Shown one piece after another: positions 22,756 to 35,507 of a stretch of DNA of 64,000 nucleotides. A model generated the notes under the pieces. It was not told where the DNA came from, searched no databases, and was given only the letters and a program-made list of their open reading frames with translations. The DNA is taken from assembly GCA_020746875.1 (NCBI GenBank), contig JAGTJL010000005.1:2356001-2420000 (forward strand), in the 5' to 3' direction. The stretch comes from Rhexocercosporidium sp. MPI-PUGE-AT-0058. Taxonomy: Eukaryota > Ascomycota > Leotiomycetes > Helotiales. The translations under genes and the position numbers were made by a program. Numbering within the stretch: position 1 is the first letter of the stretch; every line of letters starts with the position of its first letter.

Positions 22756-23223
22756 GGGAATTTGTGGGAATGGGGCGAACGCGTATGGGCTGCGAGTCGG
22801 AGAGAGGGCGTTATTATTGCTGAAAGTGGTCAATCAGAAAAGAGAAGAAACAGACCAGTCCCTTCTGCGGTCGCTAGACTTCTTCAGCATCAGAAGAAAA
22901 GACAACGAGGGTGAAATCACGCCAAAGGGACTACCAGATGTAAGTAAAGCCCCCTCCTTTTACTGAATAACTCCTACTGAACAGCGGGTCTCAGTACAGA
23001 ATAGGTTCTATCCCATCCCAGTCAAACAACGCCTAACGCCATCTTCGTTTTCGGCTACACTCTAAAAGCAAATGCGAAGACGTATCCATATAAGAAAACC
23101 AGTCGGTCTATCAACCCATCCACCCAAATCCATGACAATCACCTCTCCCTCTCTCTCTCTCCCCCTAGCCCCATTTTCTTTCCTCACTCCCTCCCCATGT
23201 CGCCACCCTCCCACTCACGCCCA
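22756..23223. other. Intergenic, convergent 3' ends
   Basis: No gene is seen. The stretch is pyrimidine-rich at 23130-23220. Confidence 0.45.
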
Positions 23224-24238
23224 TCAAGCAGAGCTTGTAGCACTCGCCTCACTCTCCCCCTCACTCCTAATCCGCCTTCTACATTTCGTAGTCACAGTCT
23301 TCGTAAACTCGGTCAACGCAACAGCTGTATTATCTCCTCTACCCATGCTAGTCGAGGACTCGGAAGTCGAAGTCAAAGTAGTGGCAGGAGTTTTATCCTC
23401 TACTTTCGTAGTACTATCATCGGACGAAGCAGAGATTGACGGTTGGTAGGTTGCAAATGGAAACAGAAGATGATGAAGATGATCCCATTCTCACAGGTAT
23501 ATTCATACTAGGTGCCACAATTCACAACGAGAATTCTAGAGCAAGGAACTTTTCTCCTGGCTTCTGGATGATGGAAAGCTTGATTGCTAGCTATTGTTGA
23601 ATGGATGTTGGCTGAAATGAGTGGCGGTGCGTATACCACGCTCTTCCTTCCCTTCCACCGACCGGGAGTCACTTCTGGACTCGGGGAAGGACTGCTTTGC
23701 GTTCTGCTGTTGCCATGGAGGGAAACTTGTTTCACTAAAACCCTTATAATGATCATGGATATTATCTCCATCATTTCCATCCCATTCCATCGCATGCCAT
23801 CTTGATTATCTATTTATCTCCCAAGAATACTAAACCCGTCCATCGGCACGGAAATACAATGCCAAATCGACGGGACGCTGTGCGCAGTAATTGATCGCAC
23901 CTGCAATGGTCTAGACTCTCAATGGGCGGGAAACGAGGAGTGATTGAAAACGGGGAGAGAATGGAAGTGGTAGTTGACTATTAAGCTCTCTCTCCTTTGT
24001 GCCATCGAGTGCTGTGTTGTGTTGTATTGTTGTTCCTGATATTGCCAAAACCTACCAGCCAGCCAGCGCACGAGGTGGGCTCGCGTACCTGCATGCTAAG
24101 GGTAGCAATAGGTTTGCCAACGTCAATTGCACGCACATCTTTGCTAAAGATTGTTTGGACGTTCCGTTCGAGTAGCTTGAAAATTACCCAAGCGTTGTGA
24201 TGAGAGGAATACGCTTTGGCATGAACCTTGAGTGACAT
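23224..24238 (-). CDS. Possible multi-exon gene, Ser/Thr-rich C-terminus
   Basis: The last frame (23224-23490, stop at 23224) reads as a Ser/Thr-rich protein (SISASSDDSTTKVEDKTPAT, later TEFTKTVTTKCRRR). Upstream on the same strand an ATG at 24238 opens 50 coding-like residues (KVHAKAYSSHHNAWVIFKLL) ending at a good donor (ATGCAG|GTACGC, about 24088). I could not join the pieces with confidence, and the opposite strand of the last part is also open. No family is recognised. This may be one secreted or nuclear low-complexity protein or two chance frames. Confidence 0.3.
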
Positions 24239-25172
24239 AAGGGTGTTTTGGAGGTCGGATTTCGACGTGTGGAGGGGGGAGGAATAGTCTGGGTAGGAAC
24301 TGGTTTTCTTGTATCTTGTTCTCTTTTCAATCTACAAAACTGAAGAAAAGTGGTGATTTCAATCTCGTCAAGGGGATGTTTGTGGTCACGGACTGCCAAT
24401 CTGCATCGCAAACAGGCTTCGTGGGCTATTTATCTCGGGCAACTTGATTTTGATACTCGACGAACAGAGGCTTAGGTGTTGGTTGGTAATGTAGGTTAGA
24501 GTTCTTTGCTACCGGTTTAAATGTTGTACTTAATCTTTTGTTGACATTTCTACGGCTGTTCGAGAGAAGGATTCCTCTTAAGCGAGTCAGAACATGGGTC
24601 GGATGACCAGAACTCGGTGGTTATCATTCTTCTCATTGATTCTCTTCCATGCTGATATTCTCAGAAACTCTACGCTCTAGCTATTGCTTTGCCTTGTTGA
24701 AAAGGCATGCAAATGGATAGCATTGAAGTGCATAGTACCTCTCTCGACATCCTAGTGCAGGTGGCGATGTTGACATGATTGTCGGATACACAGATGGGCA
24801 GGTCAAAAGTCCAAGTCTGCCTCGGATAGAAGCCCGAGCCTGTTGGACTGCTTCTGCATCGCCATGCTGTCTACAATTTTGGAATTCGTACCTTGGTCTT
24901 GCTGTGGCTATGGCGCTCCTTCCAAACCGGGAGGAAAACCAACATGCGTCAGGCAACAACCAACCTCGCTTCGACCGCACCTTCCTGATTGGCCAGAATG
25001 CTTTCCAGGCGACCTCAACTTCGACCTCGATGACCTTTCATCTAAACTTCACTTCAACATTTCACTTCACTCCATCACCCACAGAAGACTTCAGCCATCA
25101 TCTCCCATCTTTCACAATCGCCTCGGATTCAAATCTACCAAGTGGAAATCGGTACTGCGCTCGCCTCCTGCG
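24239..25172. other. Intergenic, upstream of the GNAT-ankyrin gene
   Basis: No convincing gene. Overlapping frames at 24775-25257 lack domains and cover the likely leader of the next gene. Confidence 0.45.
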
Positions 25173-27335
25173 ATGGATCTCAACGAGAACAACAAAGGCA
25201 TCTCGGCTCGCAAACGGAAGGCTGCGTCTCCATCACCAAACCGCGACGCCAGTGTAACGGCCCCGAGATCAATTGAGATGACTAGAAACGATCGCAAGCG
25301 ACGTATCGCGGGTGATACTGGTAGGACAATATCTTCGTCGCACACAGTCTTTGTTTTGACACGATGAATAGATCCGACAACATCTGCGGCTGCGAGTGAC
25401 ATCGTGGAGGATGACTTTGACTCCGAAAGCAGCTCTGCTCAGCTTGGTGATATCGAGCCTGGAGAGGATGACAATAATGACGAGGACGGAATCTCAGAAG
25501 ATGATGAAGAAGATCACTCCGATGACCCTTACGGCATGTCAGATTCCGATGAAGACGGGTTCGGCCCGCCTGAACTTGAGGTGGAAATGACAACTCTTAC
25601 CATTGCACACCCCGAGAACTTCCAAGTCGCCTTGAAATCTTACCGGCAAGAGGATGATGACGAGTTCGAGGAATGGATGCAGACACTTATCGTCACCTGT
25701 ACGTACGACGGTAAGGAGATTGGCAGGGGATTCGGTCGGTACGTGAAACGCGGTTTCATCAGAGACAATTTCTGGTGTAATATGGAAGAGCCATGTGAGG
25801 AGCTTTCTTCTATTGCCTTTAAGTTGTTCGATCGTTATGGCCGTCTGAAGGAAGAGTATATCAACCACCCAATTCGCAAAGGCACTGGTTGCTGGGGCAC
25901 TGAACTTGATCTTGGCAATTTGTTCATTCTCGAGTACATCTCCATTGATAAAGGGTTTCGACGTAAGGGGGTTGGTAAAGCCATGGTTAATGCCTTGATC
26001 GCCAAAGCGCATACGGGGGAAAGAAATCCAGCTTTCACTATCGTCAGCCCAGGCTACCTGACGCGCGATGTCGAGAAAGAATCGCATGGCAAGTCGAAGC
26101 AAGAGCATCGAGAAATTATCAACCGGGCTCATGACACTGCATCGGCGTTTTATCGATCGCTTGGCTTCCGCAGAATTGGGGCATCTCGCTGCTTCGGTTT
26201 GGCCACTGACCTCAGCCACAAAGCCCGCACCCTTCTGGTATCCGAGGATTTCGACCTCCCTGAGCTAGGTCCAGATCCTCACGACGACGATAAAGGAGAT
26301 GATGATGATTTCTTTGGAACAAAAGCGAAGGAGAAGGCCATGAACAGAATTAAGGAGGAGTTTCCACTACACCACGCAATCCTATCCCTCGCGGATGAAA
26401 AGTGTGTCGAGTACTTCGAGAGCTACAAAAGCCCCGATAACATAGACGAATGGGTTAAATCAGATCGTTTTGGAAACAACGTTTTACACCACGCTGCATG
26501 CGAACTGAAGCCCAAGAGTGTCCAGTGGTTGTTACACAATGTGGACGATGGCGAGAGAATCAGCTCAGGAAGGAATAGAGAAGGCCACACCCCTCTTGAG
26601 TCCCTGTTGGACCAGCTTGAGAACAAGAGAAGCAAACGGCAACATGGTATGATGACAATTGTAATGTCTGATTCTTTTGGAGGCTTCACTCCTGATGCTA
26701 TCAGCTCCGTGGCTGCTCTTCGTGGTCTCAAAGCTCCAAGCGAGGCCCAGGTTCTTCAGCTCAAGTATGGATGCACGTGTGGCGGATGCATCGATGGTCT
26801 GTTATCTCCTCGGATGAAGTTCGCTCTACTGTGCCAAGCTGAGATCGCCCATGATATGCTGTCGATGGATATTGCTGATGCAGAGATTTGGTGCATGATG
26901 CACGACTACATGATTGAACACGTAGCGCCAGACATCCAACGGAACTTCCGTACCAACAAGAGTCTACGCCAGGGTTTCAGCAATATCTTTGATTATGCGG
27001 CCACTGCCTTGCGCTCGAACGAGGTTCCTACTATCGACACTCTTATCAACGTATGGAAGGACTCTGGCGAGTGGCCGCCTGTCACTCGAAACTTCTATCA
27101 GAGAGGTGGTACGACAGAGAGCGCGTTACGGCGGATTTTCGAATTTGCTAGGGACCAAGATGAATGGGCTGGTGATGGCGATCACATGGAAACGTTCAGC
27201 GAGCAGGTTGATGTCTTGCCGAAATGTCGAAACGATCACGAGTTTGGATTCGTTGCCCTGGCTTGTGGTATCCCGGGATTGGGTCAATACCACAACCCAC
27301 AAATAGCTAATAACATGATGTTCATGTTGCGCTGA
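25173..27335 (+). CDS. GNAT-type acetyltransferase fused to ankyrin-like region
   Basis: Exons 25173-25320 and 25372-27335 (51-nt intron, phase 1) give about 703 residues. The N-terminus is basic (ARKRKAASPS) then strongly acidic (residues 60-110), as in nuclear proteins. Residues about 200-310 carry a GNAT core: NLFILEYISIDKGFRRKGVGKAMVNAL, with the acetyl-CoA loop RRKGVGKA, then FYRSLGFRRIG. Residues about 390-450 contain an ankyrin-like unit (FGNNVLHHAACELKPKSVQWLL ... EGHTPLESLL). A C-terminal region has a Cys cluster (YGCTCGGCIDG) and helices of unknown fold. The combination suggests an acetyltransferase that finds its partner through the repeats. The substrate is unknown. Confidence 0.8.
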
Positions 27336-28036
27336 AAACTAACAAAATCTAGCTGAACATGGACAGAAGGGAGATGGACTGTGTGATAGGGGGCTTGTCC
27401 TTGATCTATGGTTGTTGATATTTCTGTAGCTGATGTTTCCATGTGCTGTGCTGTGCTGTGCTAAGCTGGTGACTGTGGAGGTATCTGGATGCAGATGTGC
27501 TGGTTGTGCATTAACATCAGTACACTGTGTTGCGGGATGGACCGGTGTTTTCATTTCATGTACTTCCTCTATTCTGGCTGCTTATTCCCCTCAGACTTTC
27601 ACAAATACTGTAGCACAAACAAAGCTTCCAGAAATACATAGGCTTCACTCACTTCATTGCTGCGCTTATTTCGGGCCTATTTTCTTTGCAATCCTCCCTG
27701 GAATCTTAAGCGGAAATATATTTTTATCTCCTTTCTGGCTTCCTTCCGTCCGTTCTTTCATTCAATACAACACATTCTCCGTCAGCCGTTACGCTGCCAA
27801 GTTCTTTTCCATCTCCATCTCCACTCTTATCTCCATCATATTCTCCCGTTCCGTTCCCATAATTATCGAGAAACAAAAAGGAGTTTGCCATTCATATTCC
27901 AAAATCCTCCTTTCTTATTCATTCCCCACAATACCGTCAGAGAGGAGTGCCTTTTCAACGCCATTAAAACCCCGAAAATGTTGTGTACACGACCCGAAGT
28001 AGTACTAGGGAAGATAAAACAGAGGAGGTGATGCAA
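27336..28036. other. Intergenic, convergent 3' ends
   Basis: No gene is seen. A short GTGCT repeat (about 27443-27463) and a CT-rich tract (27690-27960) are present. The plus-strand frames here look spurious. Confidence 0.45.
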
Positions 28037-31000
28037 TTACCATCTCCCGTCCCCGACGACCGAAGCTGCGGCGCCGACGGATTGCGCTGCTACATCGATT
28101 TGATCTGTTCGTCTCTTGTTAGCGTTCATCCTGTACCAAGTACACACACCGCACAATACAGTTCTCCCGTCTCCTCTCTCTTCCAAAACAGAAACAGCTC
28201 GAGGACACAAAGTAACGAGGAGAAAAAAAAAAGAGAAAACAAAACCAACTAACCTCTCATCCCGCCCAAGGCCTCATACGCAATGGAATAATTCCTCAGC
28301 GCGGCCAATATCATCTGCAGCCCCTCGCTCAGCTGCCCGAGGAGTTTCTGCGCTTGGTTCTCCTTCCCTTGATCGTTTCCACTGTTGTTGGTCCCGATAA
28401 TGTGGTTGTTGTTAGTGGTGGGGTTTGAGCTGGCGTTGAGAGGACCAGCGAATCCCATCGCTTTCGTTTTATACGAGAGCATGATGAGCGCGTAGCTGCT
28501 TTGCATGGCGCAGCATGCGAAGACGGGGATCATTCGGGGAGCTGCTCCTAACCCTACGCCTACGCCTACACCACTCCCTGCTCCTCCTACGGAGGCGGAA
28601 ATCGACCCTGGATGCGAACTCGACGGGGGTGATAATGAATTTCGGGCGTAAGGCGGTGTTGGCATAGGGGGGAAGTAACTATAGGGATCTTGTTGATTCT
28701 GATTCTGATTCTGCAGCTGGGTCTGGGGTTGGGGTTCTGATCGACGGATAGGCTGTGGATACGGAAGGGAAGTGAACGAGCGAGCTATAGCGAACGCGGA
28801 TTTCAAGCAGATCTTTGCGGAGTAGTGGGATGAGTAGGGGAGGACGTTGCAGTGGAGGCCGAGACCGAGGTTCATCCCTGTGCCTAGGTTTAGTGGGGAG
28901 TTTGTGTTTGTGTGGGCGACGTTCTGGGATTGGGGGGTGGATGAGGTGGTCATATCGCTGTAGGAGGGGAGGTTGTGGAATGTACTACTGCATGCACAAT
29001 TTGGTGCTGTGGGTGCGGTGGTGTTGGTGTTGGATGGGTTGGTGGGGACGGCGGCGAGGTCGCAGTGTTTCTTGGAGAAGATAGGGACGTCAGAGAAGGC
29101 GCAGAAGCGGTGGAGTTTTATGCGCGCGCTGTTTGGGGGTTAGCTGGATGTTGGATTCGTGTTTGGTTCGATATTTGCTTTGTGGGGGGTAGAAGAAAGT
29201 AGGTGGTGATTGAAAAAGTGTGGAAAGGGTGAAAAAGATGAAGAATCTTCAAATCTTATGTGTGGGAGAGGAAGGAGAAGAATATGAGAAAAGAACTGAT
29301 CTTACCTGTTCAACTTAATTCTCGCGATACCCCTCAATGCCTGCCCGACCACCATCTCAGAGGAATCCAATGACAGAGGAGGAGTCGAAGATAGCGTCCA
29401 AGAATCGGCTGCCACAATCAGAGGTTCGATAATAGCTTCTAACTCCAGCATCCGGTCCCAGATAGCAGTCGTATTCGAACCCTGCTTAAGCGTAGCATCC
29501 AAATCGATCACAAACTGCGTCGCCGAAGTAATCGCCTGCTGAGACTGCAAGAAGACCGGCCACGCCCCTGGATCCCCAGCATAAGTCGGGCCCGAAGTCG
29601 TGAAGCGAGGATCATATAGCAGAATCGGTGGAGTCGAGTTGCTCAGAATCGAGCCCTGGCAGACTGTGATATACGCCATCCACCAGACTCGTCTATTGGC
29701 TTCGGAATAATATCCCTCCTCGTCGCCCTTGATATGAAGGCCCAGGTTGATAGCAGCATTCACGGCTTGACCAGCTCGGTTCCGCATCTTGGCTATATTG
29801 CCCCTTTGCGCATATTCGTAAGTGCTCAGCATGATCAGAGCGATGATACTCTCGGTCTCAAGCGGATTCCTTGGATGAAATGGTTTTCTATTTAAAGGGA
29901 GAGGTTCACTACTCAGTGCCTCTCCGGGCTGGATCACAGAGTCAATGAGTTCGGATTCTATCTCTATACTTTCGAACGCGGACTGCGCAAATGCTTGGGC
30001 TTGTTCCCTTCGGAGTTGAAGCGATTCGGTGCCAGACGGATCTTTGTCCTCCGGGTGAGGGATGAGAGCCAATGTTGCGGAGATAGCAAGGCTTATCGGT
30101 GAGGAGGGCTCAAAGTCTGGGTTGGTCTTGCTGCTAAATATGGCGTCTGGTGCTCGTCGTATTCCTAGGTCTGGAGTATCGGTCACCTGACCTGCTTCTG
30201 GAGGAGGGAGGATTGGGAAATAGGGGTGGATGTAAGTGTAGTAGGCGCTCAAACTGGGGTACTGAATTAGTTTAAATTTTTTGAAAAATGCTACCATAAG
30301 CAGCAGAGATAATTTGCGACTTACATATCCTCATCACTCGAGTAAACCCGTATGGGCACTTCTCTGCCCGAATCCGAAAGTGTACCAGCATGCTCGGAGG
30401 TCTCATACCCACTATCCATACTCTCATGCTGCGCACCCGCACCCGTAGCAAATATAGAATCGAAGATGAAATCTGTATCATCGAGCGAAAAGTCCAACTG
30501 CTTCAGGCCGCCGCCGGGAGACACCAGAGACAGGGGGGCAGCAAACGTTCCTTGATAACAGCCCTGGTTAAATCCCGACTTGAAAGGTTCAAGAGAATTC
30601 GCACTTGGGAGAGAGTGGTGGTTGGAGATGGAAGTACCTTCTTCTAGCTCCGGCATCACAGATAGTGCGCACGCATTCAGCTCGCTGTTGTTAATTATTG
30701 GGGAGCGTGAGCCGCTGTCTTGATCGACGCCTCCTACCGAGACTCTTCGTCGGCGGATCCGTGACCCTCCTCTTTTGCTTTGCGTGTAGATGCATGATTT
30801 GCCTCTATTAATGCACTTTTTTCCATTAGTACTTTTTCTGATCATATCGATGGGTCCATCACATATTTCTTACATTTGAGCATTCCGGTTTCCCATCGCA
30901 TCGTGTTCGCGATGCTCGGCTGTAAGGCTCGTCAGCTCAGCTCGGATCATGGGATCATCTCGTGAATTGAATTTTTTTTTTTTGGAATGATTGTCCTAGT

Positions 31001-31145
31001 TGCTTGCACTCACTCACCATTCTAAACATGCGAGTTTCACGGGCGGTACGGCGAACTTCTTCCTGACAGGTTTCGCTGGCTTCGTCGCTGAGCTGAACTT
31101 CGTACTGTCGGACCAGGTGTTAGTCGAGAAATCAAAATCCATCAT
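28037..31145 (-). CDS. Zn2Cys6 transcription factor with fungal-specific TF domain
   Basis: Six exons splice in exact phase: 31018-31145, 30874-30919, 30325-30815, 29306-30253, 28254-29128 and 28037-28104, giving 851 residues. The binuclear cluster is assembled across three exons, ACLECRASRTRCDG then KPECSNCINRGKSC, i.e. all six Cys in C-x2-C-x6-C-x5-C-x2-C-x6-C order. A basic linker follows (SKRGGSRIRRRR). The fungal-specific middle homology region starts at YTYIHPYFPILPP and includes NRAGQAVNAAINLGLH and ANRRVWWMAYI. Gly-, Gln- and Asn-rich runs fill the C-terminal third. The 149-nt last intron separates the final 22 codons. The regulated pathway cannot be read from sequence, and the neighbours give no clear cluster. 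Confidence 0.9.
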
Positions 31146-32119
31146 TGCCAAACGAAAAGTCTTATCTCCAAAATATATATAGGAAGAAAGCTGGACGTCG
31201 TTCCAAAGCTCAATTTCAGGCGAAAGAATGGGTTTGAACTTGGTTGGGCGGAAGCGAAAGAAGAGGATTTTTGGGACCCTGGGCCCATCCAAGGCTATAT
31301 GTATGTCTTCTGTACAGTAGAGAACTCGCTCACATCTTGCTGCCTTTGGCCATGTCTGTCCGATCCGAGCCCGGGAGCTTCGTTCGTTTGTGGCGTGTTC
31401 TGTTCTGAAGCTACGAAGGAAACCTCCTGCAGCTTGGCTCTTCTGGTACTCTCTGGGCTGTTTGGGCTGTTCTGCCCTGTCGGTGGAGGGGCTTGGGTGG
31501 GTGATAAGAGAAAGGCGGCTGCCAAGCTCCACAGGGATGAGTGAGCATTTTGCTGGGGGTGAAGCTGGTGCACCTCTCTTTCATTGGACAACAAGCGATG
31601 CTTGCAAATTCGGGATTTGACCTTGGGATTTCAAATCCCGGAAGGCAAGGCGAAGACGAGGACGAGTAGACGGTATGTCTGATTGTCTGCCCTGAACACT
31701 TAAGGGATTTGGATCCCGAGACTTTCCCTGCCATCGTTTTATGGATGACTGTTCCGAGAAAAACTCCCTCAGGTCATCCAAACTGAGCCCTTGTAGACAG
31801 GCTATCTACAGCCTTCTTCCATGCTCGAGTTTGCGATGATGGATTTTTGGAATGTTGTCGATTGTGGCGTCAGACAGGCATGACTGATGGCAGAACGCTG
31901 ACTGTGCATCTGCTTCTGGACCATTCCAGCCAGACCCTACATCATCCATCATAGAGTTTGTGCCACCAGAACCCAATAGGATGAAATCCACTCTGCATTT
32001 GTTTCTGTAGATGGTGGCTTGCAACGAACCTCGAAGATTTCAAGAGGTCTCATCTTCGCCAGTTACCATTCAAACTTCGACGACTTTGTTAGGGGGTGGA
32101 ATCCATTGCTTTCATTGGT
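31146..32119. other. Upstream region of the Zn2Cys6 gene
   Basis: The minus frame stays open upstream to 31532 but looks like leader sequence. No second gene is convincing. Probable promoter and 5' leader. Confidence 0.45.
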
Positions 32120-33385
32120 TTCCGATGTCTCGAGCCCTGCTCCATTGAAAGCTTCCTAGAAATCAAGGATGAGAACATCGATATTCTCCAAGCCGAAGTA
32201 ACTGTGCTCGGATCTGATGTGGACTCAGCTTGGATCTTCTCCTCAGTCTTGCGGCCACTAGAGTGTCGTCCTTGCAGAATGGATAATCGAGGTCTTCGCG
32301 TCTCCAACATTGGTTTGTTAGATGACAATATTAGGTACCACTCACCTCGTCAATTTCATCATCCATGCCAAAACTCAACACCAAAATTCGACACACTACC
32401 AAACACATTCTGGAAATTCTCCCTCGCGTATTCATGACCTTGAGTGCGATTTGAGTCCAGGGCACAATACCCACCTCTGGAGCGAATAGTCCTCAAGCCA
32501 CTTCGCAAACGCAAACACGTTCTCGTTACGGCGCTTACCACTCAAACTCGGCGTCTCCAAAGACTAAGAAACAACCACGCATCAAACGGACTCATACACG
32601 GCTCCAGATGGCGCATGACATCCATAAGGAGGTTTCGCACAGAGTGCCTCAAACCCATACAGGTCCCAGAACCTCATCCCATGATACCCGTCCGCGACCT
32701 CTGTGAACCCGGGAAACTTGCCACCTCGAGTTCAATCGAACTTCCCCCCATCAATCACAGCCCAGCCCACACTCGTTCAGTGGTCACCAATGCACTTATC
32801 ACTGGATGCGATATGACGCCGACGCCTAGCTTAGCAGGCTGTTGAACGTACACTATCATCTCCCCCGAAGGTGGTCTCGCAGATGGGGGAAGAACGGCGT
32901 CCTGGGTAACTTTTGCGATGGCTGCTATGTCTGGAACTTGTGTTTTGGGTTCTCTGTTCATGTCGAGGTAGACTACGCTTCTTGTCGTCGATAGCTACTA
33001 CAATTGGTGTATGGTCTTGTCCTTCGACCCACTTAGGGTATATCGAAGTTACTGAGGAAGACTTTGAATTAGCTGTGTGTGCCTCTGGAGAACTAGGAAA
33101 TGCTCACGAAGTGACAAACAGAATCCATGACTGAGACGATGGCCATAATCTAAGTCATCTCAGAAGTCCGTACCTCACCTATCCAAAAGAATGCATGTTA
33201 ACAAGGGCTCCAGTATAACATAATTGAGCAGCATGTCCACTCATGGGAGTCATCGCTTCGACGCCACCCTGCAACATAGCCACCCTGTGCTCAGACACAG
33301 AGATCGTAGGATTCCCATTCCGTGTATACACGTACCCGTCTTTCTCCCCTGCGAACTTGCTCACTTTGCCGACGAACTCCATGAA
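32120..33385 (-). pseudogene. O-acetylhomoserine sulfhydrylase, heavily mutated
   Basis: Read on the minus strand in changing frames, the span follows this PLP enzyme in order. It has GEKDGYVYTRNGNPT and LQGGVEAMTPMSGHAAQ (33180-33385), FKVFLSNFDIP and AIDDKKRSVYLD (32930-33070), and VPDIAAIAKVTQDA. The region of the PLP lysine is scrambled. Next come GGKFPGFTEVADGYHGMRF (about 32690-32720), ENVFAFAKWLE and NVGDAKTSIIHSARTT (about 32260-32300), and finally LENIDVLILDF. At least eight in-frame stops and several frameshifts are present, and the N-terminal 50 residues are not recognisable. The active enzyme makes homocysteine or methionine from O-acetylhomoserine and sulfide; this copy cannot. 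Confidence 0.8.
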
Positions 33386-35507
33386 ATTGTGGGATCATAT
33401 TTAGCAGGGAGGGACTGCTCACAAGCAATTGACCGGATTTGTTTCTTACCCGCCGTGAAGGCTGAGGTGTTAAGTCCTGGTTGTCTGAGTGCGTATTGGA
33501 TAGTTTGCAGTGTTTTGTTGACAGGTGAGGGGATGGGAGTGAATAAATGCTTCGTGACGCCCCAGAGGGATCTTGATATTGGCAGTTTGCACTTCTTAAA
33601 GACTTACGAAGAACCATGGATGTAATGCCTCACTGTAGTTTCGACGTAAGTGAATGATGTAAAATCTCTGAATCCCTTTGGTTCTGAAAATTCCGTCGCG
33701 GAGGAGGTTCACAGTCCAGATAAATAAACAGCCAGCTCCCCGTCACATCCCGGATCGTCTATCCTCTTCTAATCCCACCTAGGCTCACTCCTTCCCCTCA
33801 CCAGACGTCCAAGGACCTGTCGCGACTCTCTTGCAACCAACTCACTTCACAACTTCCTTTCCCGTTTCTGGACCACTTCTGGATCAACTAAAATCGTCTA
33901 TCCATCTTTCATTGCTCTCGTCCTTCCCCTCTCGTCCATCCATCATCTCCATACATTTCTATCCCAACTCCCCGTCTAGTGTAGAATCGAAATCCCGCCC
34001 AACAAAACAAGTAAACAGCACCTCAGACCAGCCCCCACCTGGCACCCCTTCCCTCCAGTACCAATCCACTCAAGTCATACCCCGAGATCTAGACTCCCAC
34101 CACACCACACCACACCACACAACATATCAAGAATCCCTTCCAAACCCCGACTTAACGTTGAAATAAACTTCGCTACATGCAATGCAAACACCGGCTTGTT
34201 CCTCCAATCTGCTGTGTTGCGTCACCGTTGCACTTGGCCTTATGCAGCACATCTCCTAGATCTTGAGATTTTGATCTAGTGGTGCAGATGAGACAGGGCT
34301 GATGATGTGTGTGTGCTGGATGTTTGACGAAAGAGTTTGGGGGGGTGGGTCGGGGGATGGGGCTCATATCCCGGATGACTTCGATGATAGAGGAAGGTGG
34401 GAGCGGGCCGTTTCCGGGAGGTACATGAAGGTGTTTTATAATTTCTTGAATGACGAGGCATGATGTGATTATCGTAGATTTAGTAGTCAAAGATCCAAAT
34501 ATTTCGTTGTTTTCGGAAGCTTTGGATTTTGATTTAGTGAGATGGCCGGAAAGAAGAATATGAGATGAGATGGTACCTATGTTTGTCACGTGTGTGGAAA
34601 ACTCTCGTGACTTTCAAGAAGTTTGCTTGAATCTGATGTTTGTACTGGGATATCCGCAAGATGCCACTAGAACTTGAAGAAACGCACTTGCTTGGGCGTG
34701 ATTATGCTTATATTTTCAAAGGGGACATTTGTATCACCCTTGATGCTTCGCATTTGTCTATTCACTACAGGTAATCTCGGTAAGCTCTTCTTCGGCTTGA
34801 AGGTGGTACGTTCTGTAGGTAAATTTCATGTGTACTAAGCAAAAGGCTCTTTTACAGCAGATGCTAGTGGTTTACAGAGATTTGGCGTTCTAGCCCTGAG
34901 TAGATTGAGGCGTCAAGTAGTCGTACCTCTTGTCTCTCGGCATAGATAGACAGGCAATGGGCATCCTATCTCCCTGCCCACTTCATTGCAGCGGCCAAGA
35001 TTTTATGGTATCCACTTCATTGTAGGCGATACAGAATGCCGCTTGCAAAGACCAGAAGATAAGTGAGTGAACCAAAAGTTCACAAAGCGATAGGGAATCA
35101 TCGACGAGGAGCTGTGGGTTCAAACATATCTTACTAATTGCATAGCAGTTAAATATGGCATTGAGAAATTATTGTGGTAAGGAGGAACCTCGGCTGTTTC
35201 TTTGTTATAAAACTGAGCCGGCTCTTCTTCTATACAAGAGACCATCACTTGAAAGTTGTACAATAGCAACAGATCTCATACATATTCTACTTAATACATA
35301 TTTTCCTTGCCGTTCTTTTGTCAACTTTTGCTCTTTATATATATGTTATACTTAGAATTGGTAAATCTGTTATTTGTTGAAGCTAGGAAGTCCCCCGTTG
35401 CCTCGCTCGTTGCTACCTCTCTTGTTGTGTGGTGTTGAAAGTCGTTCCGTCCACAGTATCCAAATGCTCAGCAAACAACAATAATCACAAAGAAAAATGA
35501 GAACGCA
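33386..35507. other. Long gene-poor stretch
   Basis: Present are a CT-rich tract with a (CACAC) run at 34097-34120 and a minus-strand 138-codon frame at 34173-34589 that starts with ATG but shows no domain. An AT-rich patch with TATATATATG follows at 35335-35350. Nothing supports a firm call. Confidence 0.4.

Noticed and set aside
23072..23449. Plus-strand 125-codon frame
   Set aside because: The opposite strand over the same bases gives a more protein-like Ser/Thr-rich reading ending in a stop. Neither has a domain, so only the minus one is listed, at low confidence.
24775..25257. Overlapping plus-strand frames before the GNAT-ankyrin gene
   Set aside because: They run into the true exon in the wrong frame and show no domain; likely leader and promoter.
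28815..29202. Gly/Trp-rich plus-strand frames
   Set aside because: They are antisense to exon 5 of the Zn2Cys6 gene and its intron.
33831..34166. 111-codon Ser/Pro-rich plus-strand frame
   Set aside because: It is a translation of a CT-rich tract with a CACAC repeat; no domain and no codon structure.
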